Notes: a model not told the origin generated them from the sequence alone. A stretch of DNA of 23,002 bases from an uncultured Erysipelotrichaceae bacterium (GCA_902783435.1 CACZQV010000044.1:1-23002); one strand, 5' to 3'. Positions 6,129 to 13,798 are shown, counted from the stretch's first letter. Translations and numbers: made by a program.

Positions 6129-6455
6129 ATGAAAAAAGAGTTATATTATTATATTGATAAAATAGATATATTATTAAAAGATAATAAAAAAATAGATGAA
6201 AATATTATTAAAAATCATTTAATTAAAATTAATTTTTTTCAACATGAAAGATTAATACATTTATTAGTAACATTATTTTATGTAGTAGTATTCTTTATCT
6301 TTTGTGGATTAGGCTTTATCCATTATATATTTTTTAGTATAGCTATAATTTTATTAATATTTTGTTTATTTTATATAGTACATTACTTTCATTTAGAAAA
6401 TGGAGTACAGTACTTATATAAGCAATATGACAAGATGATTGAAAAGGAGAAGTAA
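6129..6455 (+). CDS. Small two-helix membrane protein
   Basis: This 108-residue protein belongs to no family I recognise. The first 40 residues are charged. Two hydrophobic segments (about 43-62 and 64-86) form a membrane hairpin, followed by a charged tail. Both ends are probably cytoplasmic. AAAAGGAG lies just before the start. The TAA stop is one base from the start of the next gene, whose ribosome binding site is inside this gene, so translation is likely coupled. It sits between two nucleotide-type enzymes, but its own sequence gives no functional clue. Confidence 0.75.
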   Translation: MKKELYYYIDKIDILLKDNKKIDENIIKNHLIKINFFQHERLIHLLVTLFYVVVFFIFCGLGFIHYIFFSIAIILLIFCLFYIVHYFHLENGVQYLYKQYDKMIEKEK

Positions 6456-6456
6456 A

Positions 6457-6987
6457 ATGATAATTAATTATTCAGATCAAGAAGTAATAACAGGAAAAAA
6501 AGCTATATTTTTAGCTGGGCCTACACCAAGAGAAGAAAGAGTTAAATCTTGGAGAGATGAAGCCTGTAGATTATTAGAAGAAAAAGGGTTTGATGGAGTT
6601 GTATATGTACCAGAATATTCTACTGGTAAACCATTAATAGATTATGATATACAAAAAGATGATGGTCAAGTAATGTGGGAAAGAATAGCATTATCTAACT
6701 CATCTGTAATACTATTTTGGATACCTAGAGAATTACCAGATATGCCAGCATTTACTACTAATGTAGAATTTGGTTATTGGTTACATTCAGGAAAAGCAAT
6801 ATATGGTAGACCTGATAATTCTAAAAAGAATCAATACCTAGATTGGCTATATGAATTAGATACAAAGAAAAAACCTATTAATAATTTAGAAGAATTAATA
6901 GATGAAACTATTATTTTAGTAGAAGAAAAAGGTATAACTAAAGAAAATAAAGTATTACCATTAAATGAAAGAAAAATAATGGAATAG
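6457..6987 (+). CDS. Nucleoside 2-deoxyribosyltransferase-like protein (PF15891-type)
   Basis: This 176-residue protein resembles the Nuc_deoxyrib_tr2 branch of the deoxyribosyltransferase-like superfamily. The N-terminal strand and loop IFLAGPTPR (17-25) are followed by SWRDEACRLL. VYVPEYSTG, MWERIALSNSSVILFW and TNVEFGYWL (Glu104, the likely nucleophile position) complete the core. Many members sit in salvage or phage-type gene sets; their substrates are largely untested. A longer frame from a TTG at 6439 is possible, but AAGGAGA at 6444-6450 lies six bases before ATG 6457, so that start is chosen. This is the second member of the superfamily in the window and is only remotely similar to the one at 4177. 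Confidence 0.78.
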   Translation: MIINYSDQEVITGKKAIFLAGPTPREERVKSWRDEACRLLEEKGFDGVVYVPEYSTGKPLIDYDIQKDDGQVMWERIALSNSSVILFWIPRELPDMPAFTTNVEFGYWLHSGKAIYGRPDNSKKNQYLDWLYELDTKKKPINNLEELIDETIILVEEKGITKENKVLPLNERKIME

Positions 6988-6994
6988 GTGAATT

Positions 6995-7360
6995 ATGAGT
7001 TTATTAGGAAATATATTATGGATTATATTTGGAGGACTAATTAGTGCATTAGGATGGTTCTTTTCAGGACTTATTTGGTGCATTACTATTATAGGTATTC
7101 CATATGGTAAACAATGTTTTAAATTTGCATCATTATCTCTCGCACCATTTGGTAAAGATGTAGAATATGGTGGTGGAACAATATCTTTAATAGCTAATAT
7201 TATTTGGATAATATTCTTTGGTATTCCAATGGCTATTGGTAATTTAATTACAGGTTGCCTATGGTGTATTACTATTATAGGTATACCATTTGGATTACAA
7301 TTCTTTAAAATAGCAAAATTATCTCTAATGCCATTCGAATCTAAAATAATACAAAAATAG
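6995..7360 (+). CDS. yccF: YccF family membrane protein (two YccF repeats)
   Basis: This 121-residue integral membrane protein consists of two tandem YccF (DUF307) repeats. Each repeat has a hydrophobic helix followed by WCITIIGIP (residues about 28-36 and 89-97), a short basic turn and SL.PF. The repeat copies are IPYGKQCFKFASLSLAPFG and IPFGLQFFKIAKLSLMPF. The size and pattern match YccF proteins, whose biochemical role is unknown. The start follows AGGTGA. It is the last gene of the operon, whose terminator hairpin begins in its stop codon. Confidence 0.9.
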   Translation: MSLLGNILWIIFGGLISALGWFFSGLIWCITIIGIPYGKQCFKFASLSLAPFGKDVEYGGGTISLIANIIWIIFFGIPMAIGNLITGCLWCITIIGIPFGLQFFKIAKLSLMPFESKIIQK

Positions 7361-7384
7361 AACTGATTACAGTTCTTTTTCTTT
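7359..7384 (+). terminator. Rho-independent terminator after yccF
   Basis: AGAACTG (7359-7365) pairs perfectly with CAGTTCT (7370-7376) around a four-base ATTA loop, followed by a T-rich tail. The stem starts inside the TAG stop codon of yccF. Confidence 0.85.
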
Positions 7385-7418
7385 TATATAAATAAATTTT
7401 ATGTTTACTAATAATCTA

Positions 7419-7424
7419 TATAAT
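7419..7424 (+). promoter_or_regulatory. Candidate -10 box of the UPF0371 gene
   Basis: A perfect TATAAT lies 44 bases before the start codon. A weak TTTTAT at 7397-7402 could act as -35 at 16 bases. Other TATAA-like strings follow nearby, so the exact start is uncertain. Confidence 0.4.
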
Positions 7425-7468
7425 TATAAAATAGAATTATAAGATATCAAAATAAGGAGGTGTACATT

Positions 7469-8926
7469 ATGAAAAAAGGTTTTGATAACAATAAATATGT
7501 AAAAATACAAAGTAAAAAAATAAAAGAAAGATTTAAATTATTTGATAAATTATATCTAGAAGTAGGGGGTAAATTATTTGATGACTCTCATGCCGCAAGA
7601 ATCTTACCTGGTTTTAAAAACGATGTTAAAATCAGTATGTTTAAAGAACTTAAAAATGATTTAGAAATAATTTTTTGTATAAATGCTGGAGACATTGAAA
7701 AAAACAAGACTAGAGGAGAATATGGTATTACTTATGACCAAGAAACTATATCTTTAATTAATAAATCTAAGAAAATGGGATTTAGTGTTAACAGTGTAGT
7801 TATTACTTTATATAAAAATCAAGTTAGTGTAGATAAATTTATTAATAAATTAAATAGAAATGGTATAAAAACTTATATTCATACCGCAACAAAGGGTTAT
7901 CCAACTGATGTAGATACAATAGTAAGTGATGAAGGTTATGGAGCAAACCCTTACATAGAAACAACTAAGCCATTAATACTAGTTAATGCCCCAGGACCAG
8001 GTTCTGGAAAACTCGCAACATGTCTATCTCAAATATATCATGAAAATAAACGTGGTGTTAATGCAGGATATGCTAAATTCGAAACATTCCCAGTATGGAA
8101 CCTACCACTAAAACATCCTGTAAACTTAGCTTATGAAGCAGCTACTGCTGATTTAGCAGATGTTAATATGATTGATCCATTTCATTTAGATAAATATGGT
8201 GAAATGGCAGTTAATTATAATAGAGATATAGAAGCATTCCCAATTCTTAAAAGTATTTTAAGTAAAGTATCAACTAATTTTATATATAATTCTCCTACAG
8301 ATATGGGAGTTAATATGGTAGGTTTTTGTATTACAAACGAAGAAGTAGTAGAAGATGCTTGTAAAAAAGAAATTGTTAGAAGATATTATAATGAATTAAA
8401 TAATTATAAAATGGGATTAGTAGAAGAAGATACTTATAAAAAGATTAAATTATTAATGAACGAAATAAATATAGACGAAAATTATCTTGATGTTATTAAA
8501 CCAGCACTAATAAAAAAAGAAAAAGAAAATAATCTTCCAGTAATAGCTATGAAAGTTAATAAAAAAATTATTACTGGTAAACAAACTGATTTATTAACTC
8601 CAGCAGGATCTGTAGTATTAAATGCAATTAAGTATTTAAGTAAAATACCAGATGATATATATTTACTTAGCCCATCTATTTTAGAACCAATTCTTGAATT
8701 AAAAAAGAATATGAATTCTGGAGATAGACTAAATTTAAATGAAGTTTTAACAGCACTTAGTATATGTTCTGTAACTAATCCTTTAGCTGCAAAAGCATTA
8801 TCTTCTCTTTCAAAACTAAAAGATTGTGAAGCACACGCTACATATATTGTAACTAATGGTGATAAAAAAGCATTAAAAGACTTAAAAATTAATATTACTT
8901 GTGAAAGTGAATTCTTAGAAGATTAA
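7469..8926 (+). CDS. UPF0371 / DUF1846 family protein
   Basis: This 485-residue cytoplasmic protein matches the UPF0371 (DUF1846) family along its full length, and its size is close to the usual 490-500 residues. Characteristic segments are KLFDDSHAARILPGF near the N-terminus, FCINAGDIEKNKTRGEYGITYD, GYGANPYIETTKPL, and a phosphate-binding-like loop NAPGPGSGK (residues 173-181). Also present are GYAKFETFPVWNLPLKHPVNLAYEAATADL and PTDMGVNMVGF. Structures are known for the family, but the physiological reaction is not established. A GTG nine bases upstream in frame lies inside AAGGAGGTG, so ATG 7469 is the better start. It is a single-gene unit between two terminators. Confidence 0.9.
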   Translation: MKKGFDNNKYVKIQSKKIKERFKLFDKLYLEVGGKLFDDSHAARILPGFKNDVKISMFKELKNDLEIIFCINAGDIEKNKTRGEYGITYDQETISLINKSKKMGFSVNSVVITLYKNQVSVDKFINKLNRNGIKTYIHTATKGYPTDVDTIVSDEGYGANPYIETTKPLILVNAPGPGSGKLATCLSQIYHENKRGVNAGYAKFETFPVWNLPLKHPVNLAYEAATADLADVNMIDPFHLDKYGEMAVNYNRDIEAFPILKSILSKVSTNFIYNSPTDMGVNMVGFCITNEEVVEDACKKEIVRRYYNELNNYKMGLVEEDTYKKIKLLMNEINIDENYLDVIKPALIKKEKENNLPVIAMKVNKKIITGKQTDLLTPAGSVVLNAIKYLSKIPDDIYLLSPSILEPILELKKNMNSGDRLNLNEVLTALSICSVTNPLAAKALSSLSKLKDCEAHATYIVTNGDKKALKDLKINITCESEFLED

Positions 8927-8943
8927 AATAATCTTCTTTTTTT
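8918..8943 (+). terminator. Rho-independent terminator after the UPF0371 gene
   Basis: GAAGATTA (8918-8925) pairs perfectly with TAATCTTC (8929-8936) around an AAA loop, followed by seven T. The stem contains the last codons and most of the stop codon of the gene. The promoter of natA starts only 20 bases beyond. Confidence 0.9.
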
Positions 8944-8956
8944 ATTAAAATATGAT

Positions 8957-8978
8957 AAAATGTATAATGTACAGGAGG
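8957..8978 (+). promoter_or_regulatory. natA promoter (-10) with adjoining ribosome binding site
   Basis: TATAAT at 8963-8968 lies in the string AAAATGTATAATGTA, the same 15 bases as before the AlkD-like gene. AGGAGG follows at 8973-8978 and the ATG at 8983. Only 14 bases separate the -10 box from the start codon, so the mRNA would begin at or within the ribosome binding site. Confidence 0.6.
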
Positions 8979-8982
8979 ATAT

Positions 8983-9744
8983 ATGATAGAAGTAAAAAAT
9001 GTTTCAAAAGAATTTGAAAAAGAAATAGAAAAAGGTAAAACTATTAAGTTCAAGGCAGACGACGATTTATCATTTGAAGTAAAAGATGGTGAAATTTTAG
9101 GTTTATTAGGACCCAATGGAGCTGGTAAAACTACATTACTTAGAATGATAGCTGGTATTATGAAACCAACAGAAGGTGAAGTATTAATAGATAAAATGAG
9201 CTATTTAAAAGATGATATAGAAGTAAAGAAAAATATTGCTTTTTTATCTGGTAATACTAAATTATATAAAGATATTTCATGTGTAGAATTATTAAAAATG
9301 TGTGCTGCATACTATGGAATGGATAAAAATATTATTAATGAAAGAATAGCTGAAGTAGTAAAAAGATTTGATATGACTTCATTTAAAGATCAAAGAATAG
9401 GTAATTTATCTACTGGACAAACTCAAAGAGTAGGAGTAGCTAGATGTGTTATGCATGATCCCCATAATTATATTTTAGATGAAGCAACTTCTGGTCTAGA
9501 TATAATATCTAGTCAAGTAATATTAGATTTTATTAAAGCAGAAAGAGATAAGGGAAAATGTATAATTTATTCTACACACTACATGGAAGAAGCAGAAAAT
9601 ATATGCGATAGATTAGTATTAATAAATAAAGGTAAGATTATCGCAATAGGTACACCAGAAAAAATATTAAAAGATACTAAAACTACTAATATAAGAGATG
9701 CATTCTTTAAACTTATAGGAGGTGCTACAAATGAAATGGAATAA
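8983..9744 (+). CDS. natA: ABC transporter ATP-binding protein, NatA-like (Na+ efflux)
   Basis: This 253-residue ABC ATPase resembles NatA of the Na+-extruding NatAB exporter and is close to it in length (about 246 in Bacillus subtilis). Walker A is GPNGAGKT (43-50). The signature is LSTGQ (142-146), a mild change from LSGGQ. Walker B is YILDE (163-167) with catalytic Glu167, followed by ATSGLD where most relatives have PTSGLD. The H-loop is in YSTHYMEEAE. It is cytoplasmic and drives the permease encoded next. Its 3' end overlaps the permease gene by 14 bases, and the AGGAGG for the permease is inside it. The substrate is assigned from the NatAB-like pairing; other small exporters of this class cannot be excluded. 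Confidence 0.85.
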   Translation: MIEVKNVSKEFEKEIEKGKTIKFKADDDLSFEVKDGEILGLLGPNGAGKTTLLRMIAGIMKPTEGEVLIDKMSYLKDDIEVKKNIAFLSGNTKLYKDISCVELLKMCAAYYGMDKNIINERIAEVVKRFDMTSFKDQRIGNLSTGQTQRVGVARCVMHDPHNYILDEATSGLDIISSQVILDFIKAERDKGKCIIYSTHYMEEAENICDRLVLINKGKIIAIGTPEKILKDTKTTNIRDAFFKLIGGATNEME

Positions 9745-10876
9745 TATAAAAATAACTATATTTAAAGAATTACGTGGAATAATTAGAGATCAAAAATCAC
9801 TTAGAAAACTAATATTATACCCATTAATGATACCTCTAGTAATATTATTATTTGGATTTTTATTTGATTCAATTAATGATTCTACATACAATGTAGGTAT
9901 TAATTATTCTCTAAATAATGAAGAAAAAGAAATAATAAAAGATTTAAAAAATATAAAAACAAAAGAATATAAAAATAAAAAAGAATTAGAAAAAGCATAT
10001 AATAATGGGGATATTTCAGGATATATTATAAAAGATAATAATATATATACAATATATGTAGATGAATCTCAAAATAGTGGGGAAGCAATACTTGCATTAA
10101 CTGGATCATATTTAGATTCATATAATAAAGTACTTGGAAGTGACTATTTAACTAAAAATAATATTGATTCTAATAAAGTATATAATAGTATTATTATAAA
10201 AAATGAAACTCTTACTAAAGAAGAGACAAATGTATTTACTACAATTTTATTTAGTATGATAATGACTTATTTAATTATGATAGTAGTAATGGTATGTGTA
10301 GTAGTAGTTACTGATGCAACTTCTGGTGAAAAAGAAAGAGGTACTTTAGAGACTATTTTAACGTTCCCTGTAAAGAGTTCTGAATTAGTAATAGGAAAAT
10401 ACTTAGCCACATCAATTTTAAGCTTCATAATAGGTACAATTGCTTATTTATCAGCTATACCTACATTATCTATTGGAAAAAATATGTTTACTTCATTTGA
10501 AGATATAGTATTTATGACAGATATTAAAACAATATTATTAGTTATATTTGTAATATTTTTAAGTGCATTATTATCTTCAGGAGTATGTATGGCTCTATCT
10601 GGTAAGGCAAAATCGTATAAAGAAGCTCAATCTTCTCTACAATTTATCACAATACTTCCAATGATACCTTATTTTTTAAGATTTATGGAAATAGATAATT
10701 ATGTATTTAATTTAATACCAATAGCTAATTGTGGTGGAGCATTAAATGATATAGTAGCTAATACTATTAATAGTAAAACTCTATTAACTATAATATTTAC
10801 TACTATAGTTTATACAATAGCTATATTAATGTATATATCTAAACAATATAAAAAAGAAGAGACTTTATTCTTATAA
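9731..10876 (+). CDS. natB: ABC transporter permease, NatB-like
   Basis: This 381-residue permease of the ABC-2 type resembles NatB (about 386 residues). It has one hydrophobic helix near the N-terminus (about 28-46), a polar extracytoplasmic region (about 47-165) and five or six further membrane helices. The conserved cytoplasmic coupling motif SGEKERGTLETILTFPVKSSELVIGKYL sits after the second helix. AGGAGGT (9717-9723) lies seven bases before ATG 9731; a GTG start at 9722 would fall inside that site and is rejected. Together with natA it should form an exporter, probably for Na+. The stop codon lies inside the terminator stem. Confidence 0.85.
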   Translation: MKWNNIKITIFKELRGIIRDQKSLRKLILYPLMIPLVILLFGFLFDSINDSTYNVGINYSLNNEEKEIIKDLKNIKTKEYKNKKELEKAYNNGDISGYIIKDNNIYTIYVDESQNSGEAILALTGSYLDSYNKVLGSDYLTKNNIDSNKVYNSIIIKNETLTKEETNVFTTILFSMIMTYLIMIVVMVCVVVVTDATSGEKERGTLETILTFPVKSSELVIGKYLATSILSFIIGTIAYLSAIPTLSIGKNMFTSFEDIVFMTDIKTILLVIFVIFLSALLSSGVCMALSGKAKSYKEAQSSLQFITILPMIPYFLRFMEIDNYVFNLIPIANCGGALNDIVANTINSKTLLTIIFTTIVYTIAILMYISKQYKKEETLFL

Positions 10877-10885
10877 GTCTTTTTT
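10860..10885 (+). terminator. Rho-independent terminator after natB
   Basis: AGACTT (10860-10865) pairs with AAGTCT (10875-10880) around a nine-base loop, followed by a run of T. The stem covers the last codons and the stop of natB. Confidence 0.75.
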
Positions 10886-10950
10886 ATTTTATTATAACTT
10901 TAATTTCACTAATATTTCATAATTTTCTAACTCTCTATCTGTTATATATA

Positions 10951-10980
10951 AAAAAAGACTAGATTATCTAGCCTTTTATA
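10951..10980. terminator. Second hairpin between natB and the next gene
   Basis: CTAGA (10959-10963) pairs with TCTAG (10967-10971). After one A/C mismatch, the AAAAG at 10953-10957 pairs with CTTTT (10973-10977). The T-run is better on the minus strand (from the A-run at 10951-10956) than on the + strand. It may be a backup terminator for natAB or a leftover from a lost minus-strand gene. Confidence 0.5.
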
Positions 10981-11009
10981 TTGATATTTTTTACTAAATA
11001 TGTTATAAT
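10981..11009 (+). promoter_or_regulatory. Strong sigma-A promoter of the gene at 11036
   Basis: TTGATA (10981-10986) is followed after exactly 17 bases by TATAAT (11004-11009), which also has the extended TGT before it (11001-11003). This is the best + strand promoter in the window. Confidence 0.8.
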
Positions 11010-11035
11010 ATGTCTACTTTTAGGGGGAAAATTAA

Positions 11036-11884
11036 ATGTCAGAAATAAAAGAAAAAATCCAAACAGTATTAAGCAAAAAATATACTCATATTGTAAAAAA
11101 CGGTAGAACATACTTTGTAGATGATAATTACAATGTAGTAGCTTCATCTGATGATAAATCAATCACAATGTATTTTGATTTCAAAAAATGTAGTAGAGAA
11201 ATTTGGAATCATTATGGAAAAGTAATGGTTACAATGATATCTGATTTTAGAGTAAATGATAAAACCGCAGATGTATTAGTAGTAAAAGGCTTATGTGGTG
11301 CGTGTAATGATGCTATTATAACTGAAGATTTTGCCTTCAGAACAGGTTCTAATTACACATTACGTTATGAACTTGGAGAATATAGTGAAAACCTAGGTAA
11401 TTGTGGTGAACTTAGTTGTTATGACCATATTGCAAATATTAATATATGTAATGCTATTAATTTTAAAAATATTTGTGTATCAGATTTATCAGAAGATGGA
11501 TTCGTTGTAAATATTATAGGAAATCAAAAAGAAAATAATAACAGCGATTATACAGAAGTTTATAAATATTGGAGAAAAGAAAATAATTGGTATTATACTT
11601 ATGGTATTCAAACAAGAGGTTCATATGAAACTAGAGGTTGGACTGAAAGAAGAAGATATAGTACTACTGATTATGAAGATATATATGAAGCATATGATTA
11701 CACTATAGACGAAGAAATGGCTAAAAGAAGTACATTTAAAAATTCAACAAGTAGATCTAAACATAGAACAGCACAAATGGAATATGAATTAGCTAAACGT
11801 AGTGGTAATGATAAAGTAAAATCATTAATCTATCAACGTAGAGCTAATGTTAATAGAAATAGAGTAGGACAAAATACTAAATAA
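11036..11884 (+). CDS. Uncharacterised soluble protein with basic C-terminal tail
   Basis: This 282-residue protein belongs to no family I recognise. Residues 1-160 look like a beta-rich domain (SITMYFDF, GKVMVTMISDF, ADVLVVKGLCGAC, GFVVNIIG) with seven cysteines, including Cys87-Cys90 and Cys123-Cys128. An aromatic, Arg-rich stretch follows (about 176-208: repeated Tyr, Trp, Arg), then an acidic-Tyr segment and a strongly basic tail with KRSTFKNSTSRSKHR and NVNRNRVG. There is no signal peptide or membrane helix. It is transcribed alone from a strong consensus promoter and closed by a perfect terminator palindrome, which suggests steady, possibly high expression. The basic tail could bind nucleic acid; that is inference only. 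The start follows AGGGGG. Confidence 0.8.
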   Translation: MSEIKEKIQTVLSKKYTHIVKNGRTYFVDDNYNVVASSDDKSITMYFDFKKCSREIWNHYGKVMVTMISDFRVNDKTADVLVVKGLCGACNDAIITEDFAFRTGSNYTLRYELGEYSENLGNCGELSCYDHIANINICNAINFKNICVSDLSEDGFVVNIIGNQKENNNSDYTEVYKYWRKENNWYYTYGIQTRGSYETRGWTERRRYSTTDYEDIYEAYDYTIDEEMAKRSTFKNSTSRSKHRTAQMEYELAKRSGNDKVKSLIYQRRANVNRNRVGQNTK

Positions 11885-11886
11885 TT

Positions 11887-11920
11887 AAAAGACTAGAATT
11901 CTAGTCTTTTTAATTTTATA
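11887..11920. terminator. Perfect-palindrome terminator after the 11036 gene
   Basis: AAAAGACTAGAA (11887-11898) is followed directly by its exact reverse complement (11899-11910), giving a 24-base palindrome. T-rich sequence continues to 11920. By symmetry it could act in both directions. Confidence 0.85.
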
Positions 11921-11926
11921 TATTTT

Positions 11927-11948
11927 TGTTATAATTTTTATAGGTGAT
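11927..11948 (+). promoter_or_regulatory. guaD extended -10 promoter with adjoining ribosome binding site
   Basis: TGTTATAAT (11927-11935) is a perfect extended -10. AGGTGAT (11942-11948) is the ribosome binding site, placed exactly where transcription should begin, and the ATG is at 11952. There is no clear -35 box; the T-tract of the preceding terminator occupies that place. Confidence 0.65.
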
Positions 11949-11951
11949 AAT

Positions 11952-12428
11952 ATGAATAAATTTATGGAAGAAGCAATAGAATTATCAGAAGAAAATTTTG
12001 ATAAAAATTATGGAGGTCCTTTTGGAGCTTGTGTTGTAAAAGATGGAAAAATAATAGGTAAAGGAATGAATAAAGTAATAAAAAATATGGATCCTACTGC
12101 TCATGCTGAAATAATAGCTATTAGAAATGCTTGTAAAACACTTGGTACACATGATTTAACTGGCTGTGAGATATATACATCATGTTATCCTTGTCCAATG
12201 TGCTTATCTGCTATTATCTGGGCTAATATTAAAAAAGTTTATTATGGTAATACTAAAGAAGATGCTGCAGATATTGGATTTAGAGATGACTTTATTTATG
12301 ATTTTATAGAAAAACTAGAAGATAATAAAGAAAATAAAAGAATATTAGATTTAAAAGAATTAAATAGAGAAGAAGCATTAGAAGTATTTAATAAATATAA
12401 AGCAGATAAAGATAAAATAACTTATTAG
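11952..12428 (+). CDS. guaD: Guanine deaminase
   Basis: This 158-residue zinc enzyme matches the bacterial cytidine-deaminase-fold guanine deaminase GuaD (156 residues in Bacillus subtilis), which converts guanine to xanthine in purine salvage and nitrogen use. Zinc and catalytic residues are present: His51-Ala-Glu53 in TAHAEI, and Cys81/Cys84 in PCPMC. GGPFGACVVKDG near the start and GFRDDFIYDFI near position 112-122 are closer to GuaD than to the tRNA adenosine deaminase TadA. The swapped C-terminal segment typical of the GuaD dimer is also present in length. It is the first gene of a two-gene unit, 8 bases before the next ATG. Confidence 0.9.
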   Translation: MNKFMEEAIELSEENFDKNYGGPFGACVVKDGKIIGKGMNKVIKNMDPTAHAEIIAIRNACKTLGTHDLTGCEIYTSCYPCPMCLSAIIWANIKKVYYGNTKEDAADIGFRDDFIYDFIEKLEDNKENKRILDLKELNREEALEVFNKYKADKDKITY

Positions 12429-12436
12429 GAGGATAT

Positions 12437-13108
12437 ATGAATATAAAACTCTTTATACAAGCAATTTTAAAGTTTTTATTAGGATTAATCTTAGTAGGAG
12501 GATTATTATTTATCCCAGCTAATTCTTTTAATTATATTAATGCTTGGATATTTATAGCTATATTATTTATTCCTATGTTTATATTTGGAATAATCCTTAT
12601 GATAAAAAATCCTACTTTATTAAAAAGTAGATTAAATGCTAAAGAAAAACAATCCAAACAAAAACTAGTAGTAGGACTAAGTGGTCTTATGTTTATAAGT
12701 GGTTTTATTGTCGCAGGATTAAATTATAAGTATAACTTTATAATTTTACCTAATATAGTGGTCATAATTTCTTCTATTGTTTTTATAATATTTTATATAT
12801 TATATGCTGAAGTATTAAGAGAGAATACATATCTTTCTCGCACAATAGAAGTAGTAGATAATCAAAAAGTAATTGATACTGGAATGTATGGTATAGTAAG
12901 ACATCCAATGTATATAGTAACTATCATTCTATTTTTTATGATACCTTTAGTATTAAATTCACTAATATCATTCTTCATATTTTTAATCTATCCAATAATA
13001 ATTGTTATAAGAATAAATAATGAAGAAAAAGTATTAGAAAAAGAATTAAAAGGATATACTGAATATAAAAAGAAAGTTAAATACAGGCTTATACCATTTA
13101 TATGGTAA
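12437..13108 (+). CDS. Isoprenylcysteine carboxyl methyltransferase-like membrane protein
   Basis: This 223-residue membrane protein of the ICMT/PEMT-like group uses S-adenosylmethionine to methylate lipid-linked or membrane substrates in characterised relatives. About six hydrophobic segments are visible. The conserved C-terminal part has DTGMYGIVRHPMY (RHPMY at 155-159), then a hydrophobic pair, RINNEEKVLEKELKGYTEYKKKVKYRLIP and the end. This is the SAM-binding signature region of the family (RHP.Y and the EE.L motif). The bacterial substrate is unknown. The start follows AGGAGGAT. It is co-transcribed with guaD, with no obvious functional link. Confidence 0.82.
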   Translation: MNIKLFIQAILKFLLGLILVGGLLFIPANSFNYINAWIFIAILFIPMFIFGIILMIKNPTLLKSRLNAKEKQSKQKLVVGLSGLMFISGFIVAGLNYKYNFIILPNIVVIISSIVFIIFYILYAEVLRENTYLSRTIEVVDNQKVIDTGMYGIVRHPMYIVTIILFFMIPLVLNSLISFFIFLIYPIIIVIRINNEEKVLEKELKGYTEYKKKVKYRLIPFIW

Positions 13109-13146
13109 AAAAACTTTAAATGATTAGAAATATATAAATTAATTAC

Positions 13147-13224
13147 ATGGAAGATAGATTTAGATATTCAAATATTAGAGGTAATAAAACACTATTAAAA
13201 GCAATTAAAAATATAAAAGACTAA
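13147..13224 (+). pseudogene. 25-codon orphan ORF, possible gene remnant
   Basis: Between the methyltransferase stop and the next promoter an ATG opens a 25-codon frame (MEDRFRYSNI to AIKNIKD) ending exactly at the terminator. It has no Shine-Dalgarno. Its composition is protein-like, and it ends in a short basic helix-like tail, so it could be the 3' remnant of a lost gene or a microprotein. I cannot identify a parent family. Confidence 0.25.
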
Positions 13225-13254
13225 ACAAATTTATTAATGTAAATTTGTTTTTTT
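13223..13254 (+). terminator. Rho-independent terminator after the guaD unit
   Basis: The eleven bases AAACAAATTTA (13223-13233) pair perfectly with 13240-13250 around a six-base loop, followed by seven T (13248-13254). The stem is almost pure A/T but long. It is followed at once by the promoter of the next operon. Confidence 0.8.
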
Positions 13255-13258
13255 ATAG

Positions 13259-13277
13259 TATAATTATAGTAGGTGAT
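13259..13277 (+). promoter_or_regulatory. -10 box and adjoining ribosome binding site of the isochorismatase-like gene
   Basis: TATAAT (13259-13264) is followed by AGGTGAT (13271-13277) and ATG at 13281. The layout is the same as at guaD: the predicted transcript start coincides with the ribosome binding site. No -35 box is seen. Confidence 0.6.
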
Positions 13278-13280
13278 AAG

Positions 13281-13790
13281 ATGAAGAAAGCTCTAATAAT
13301 AATAGATATACAAAATGATTATTTATACGATAAAAGATTAAAAAAATTTAATTATGATACTAATACAGTAATTAATAATATAAATAATACAATAAATAAA
13401 TATAAAGAAGATTCTGATATTATTTATATATCTCATCTTATTAATAATTTTCCAACTAATAGATTATTATTTGGGTATTCAATTAAAGGTACTATAGGTG
13501 CAGAATTATATAAAGATTTAAATATAGTATCTAATTATAAGTTTAATAAATATTTGCCTAGTGCTTATACAAATAATAAATTTAAAAAGTTTATGAAAGA
13601 AAATAACTATGATGAAGTATATATATGTGGATTAGATAATTGTGGATGTGTATACCATACAGCACAAAGTGCATTAAAAAAAGAAAAGAAAGTTTATATT
13701 ATAAAGAATTGTACATTTAGTTGTTTTAAAAAGAACAAAGTAGACAAAGTAAATAATAAATTAAAAATACTAGGAGCTAATTTTATTTAG
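13281..13790 (+). CDS. Isochorismatase-family cysteine hydrolase
   Basis: This 169-residue protein has the isochorismatase-like alpha/beta hydrolase fold, which includes nicotinamidases, N-carbamoyl-amide hydrolases and other amidases. The triad can be placed at Asp9 in IIIDIQNDY, Lys90 in KFNKYLPSAY, and Cys123 in GLDNCGCVYHTAQSAL. The length is typical of the small cysteine hydrolases. The metal-site histidines of nicotinamidases are not obvious, so nicotinamidase activity is not supported. A longer frame from 13245 would run through the -10 box; ATG 13281 with AGGTGAT is chosen. It starts a three-gene operon (8-base gap to the next). Confidence 0.85.
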   Translation: MKKALIIIDIQNDYLYDKRLKKFNYDTNTVINNINNTINKYKEDSDIIYISHLINNFPTNRLLFGYSIKGTIGAELYKDLNIVSNYKFNKYLPSAYTNNKFKKFMKENNYDEVYICGLDNCGCVYHTAQSALKKEKKVYIIKNCTFSCFKKNKVDKVNNKLKILGANFI

Positions 13791-13798
13791 GAGGAAAT

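Noticed and set aside
7460..7468. GTG 7460 as start of the UPF0371 gene
   Set aside because: The GTG uses the last base of the AAGGAGG site itself. ATG 7469 is correctly spaced.
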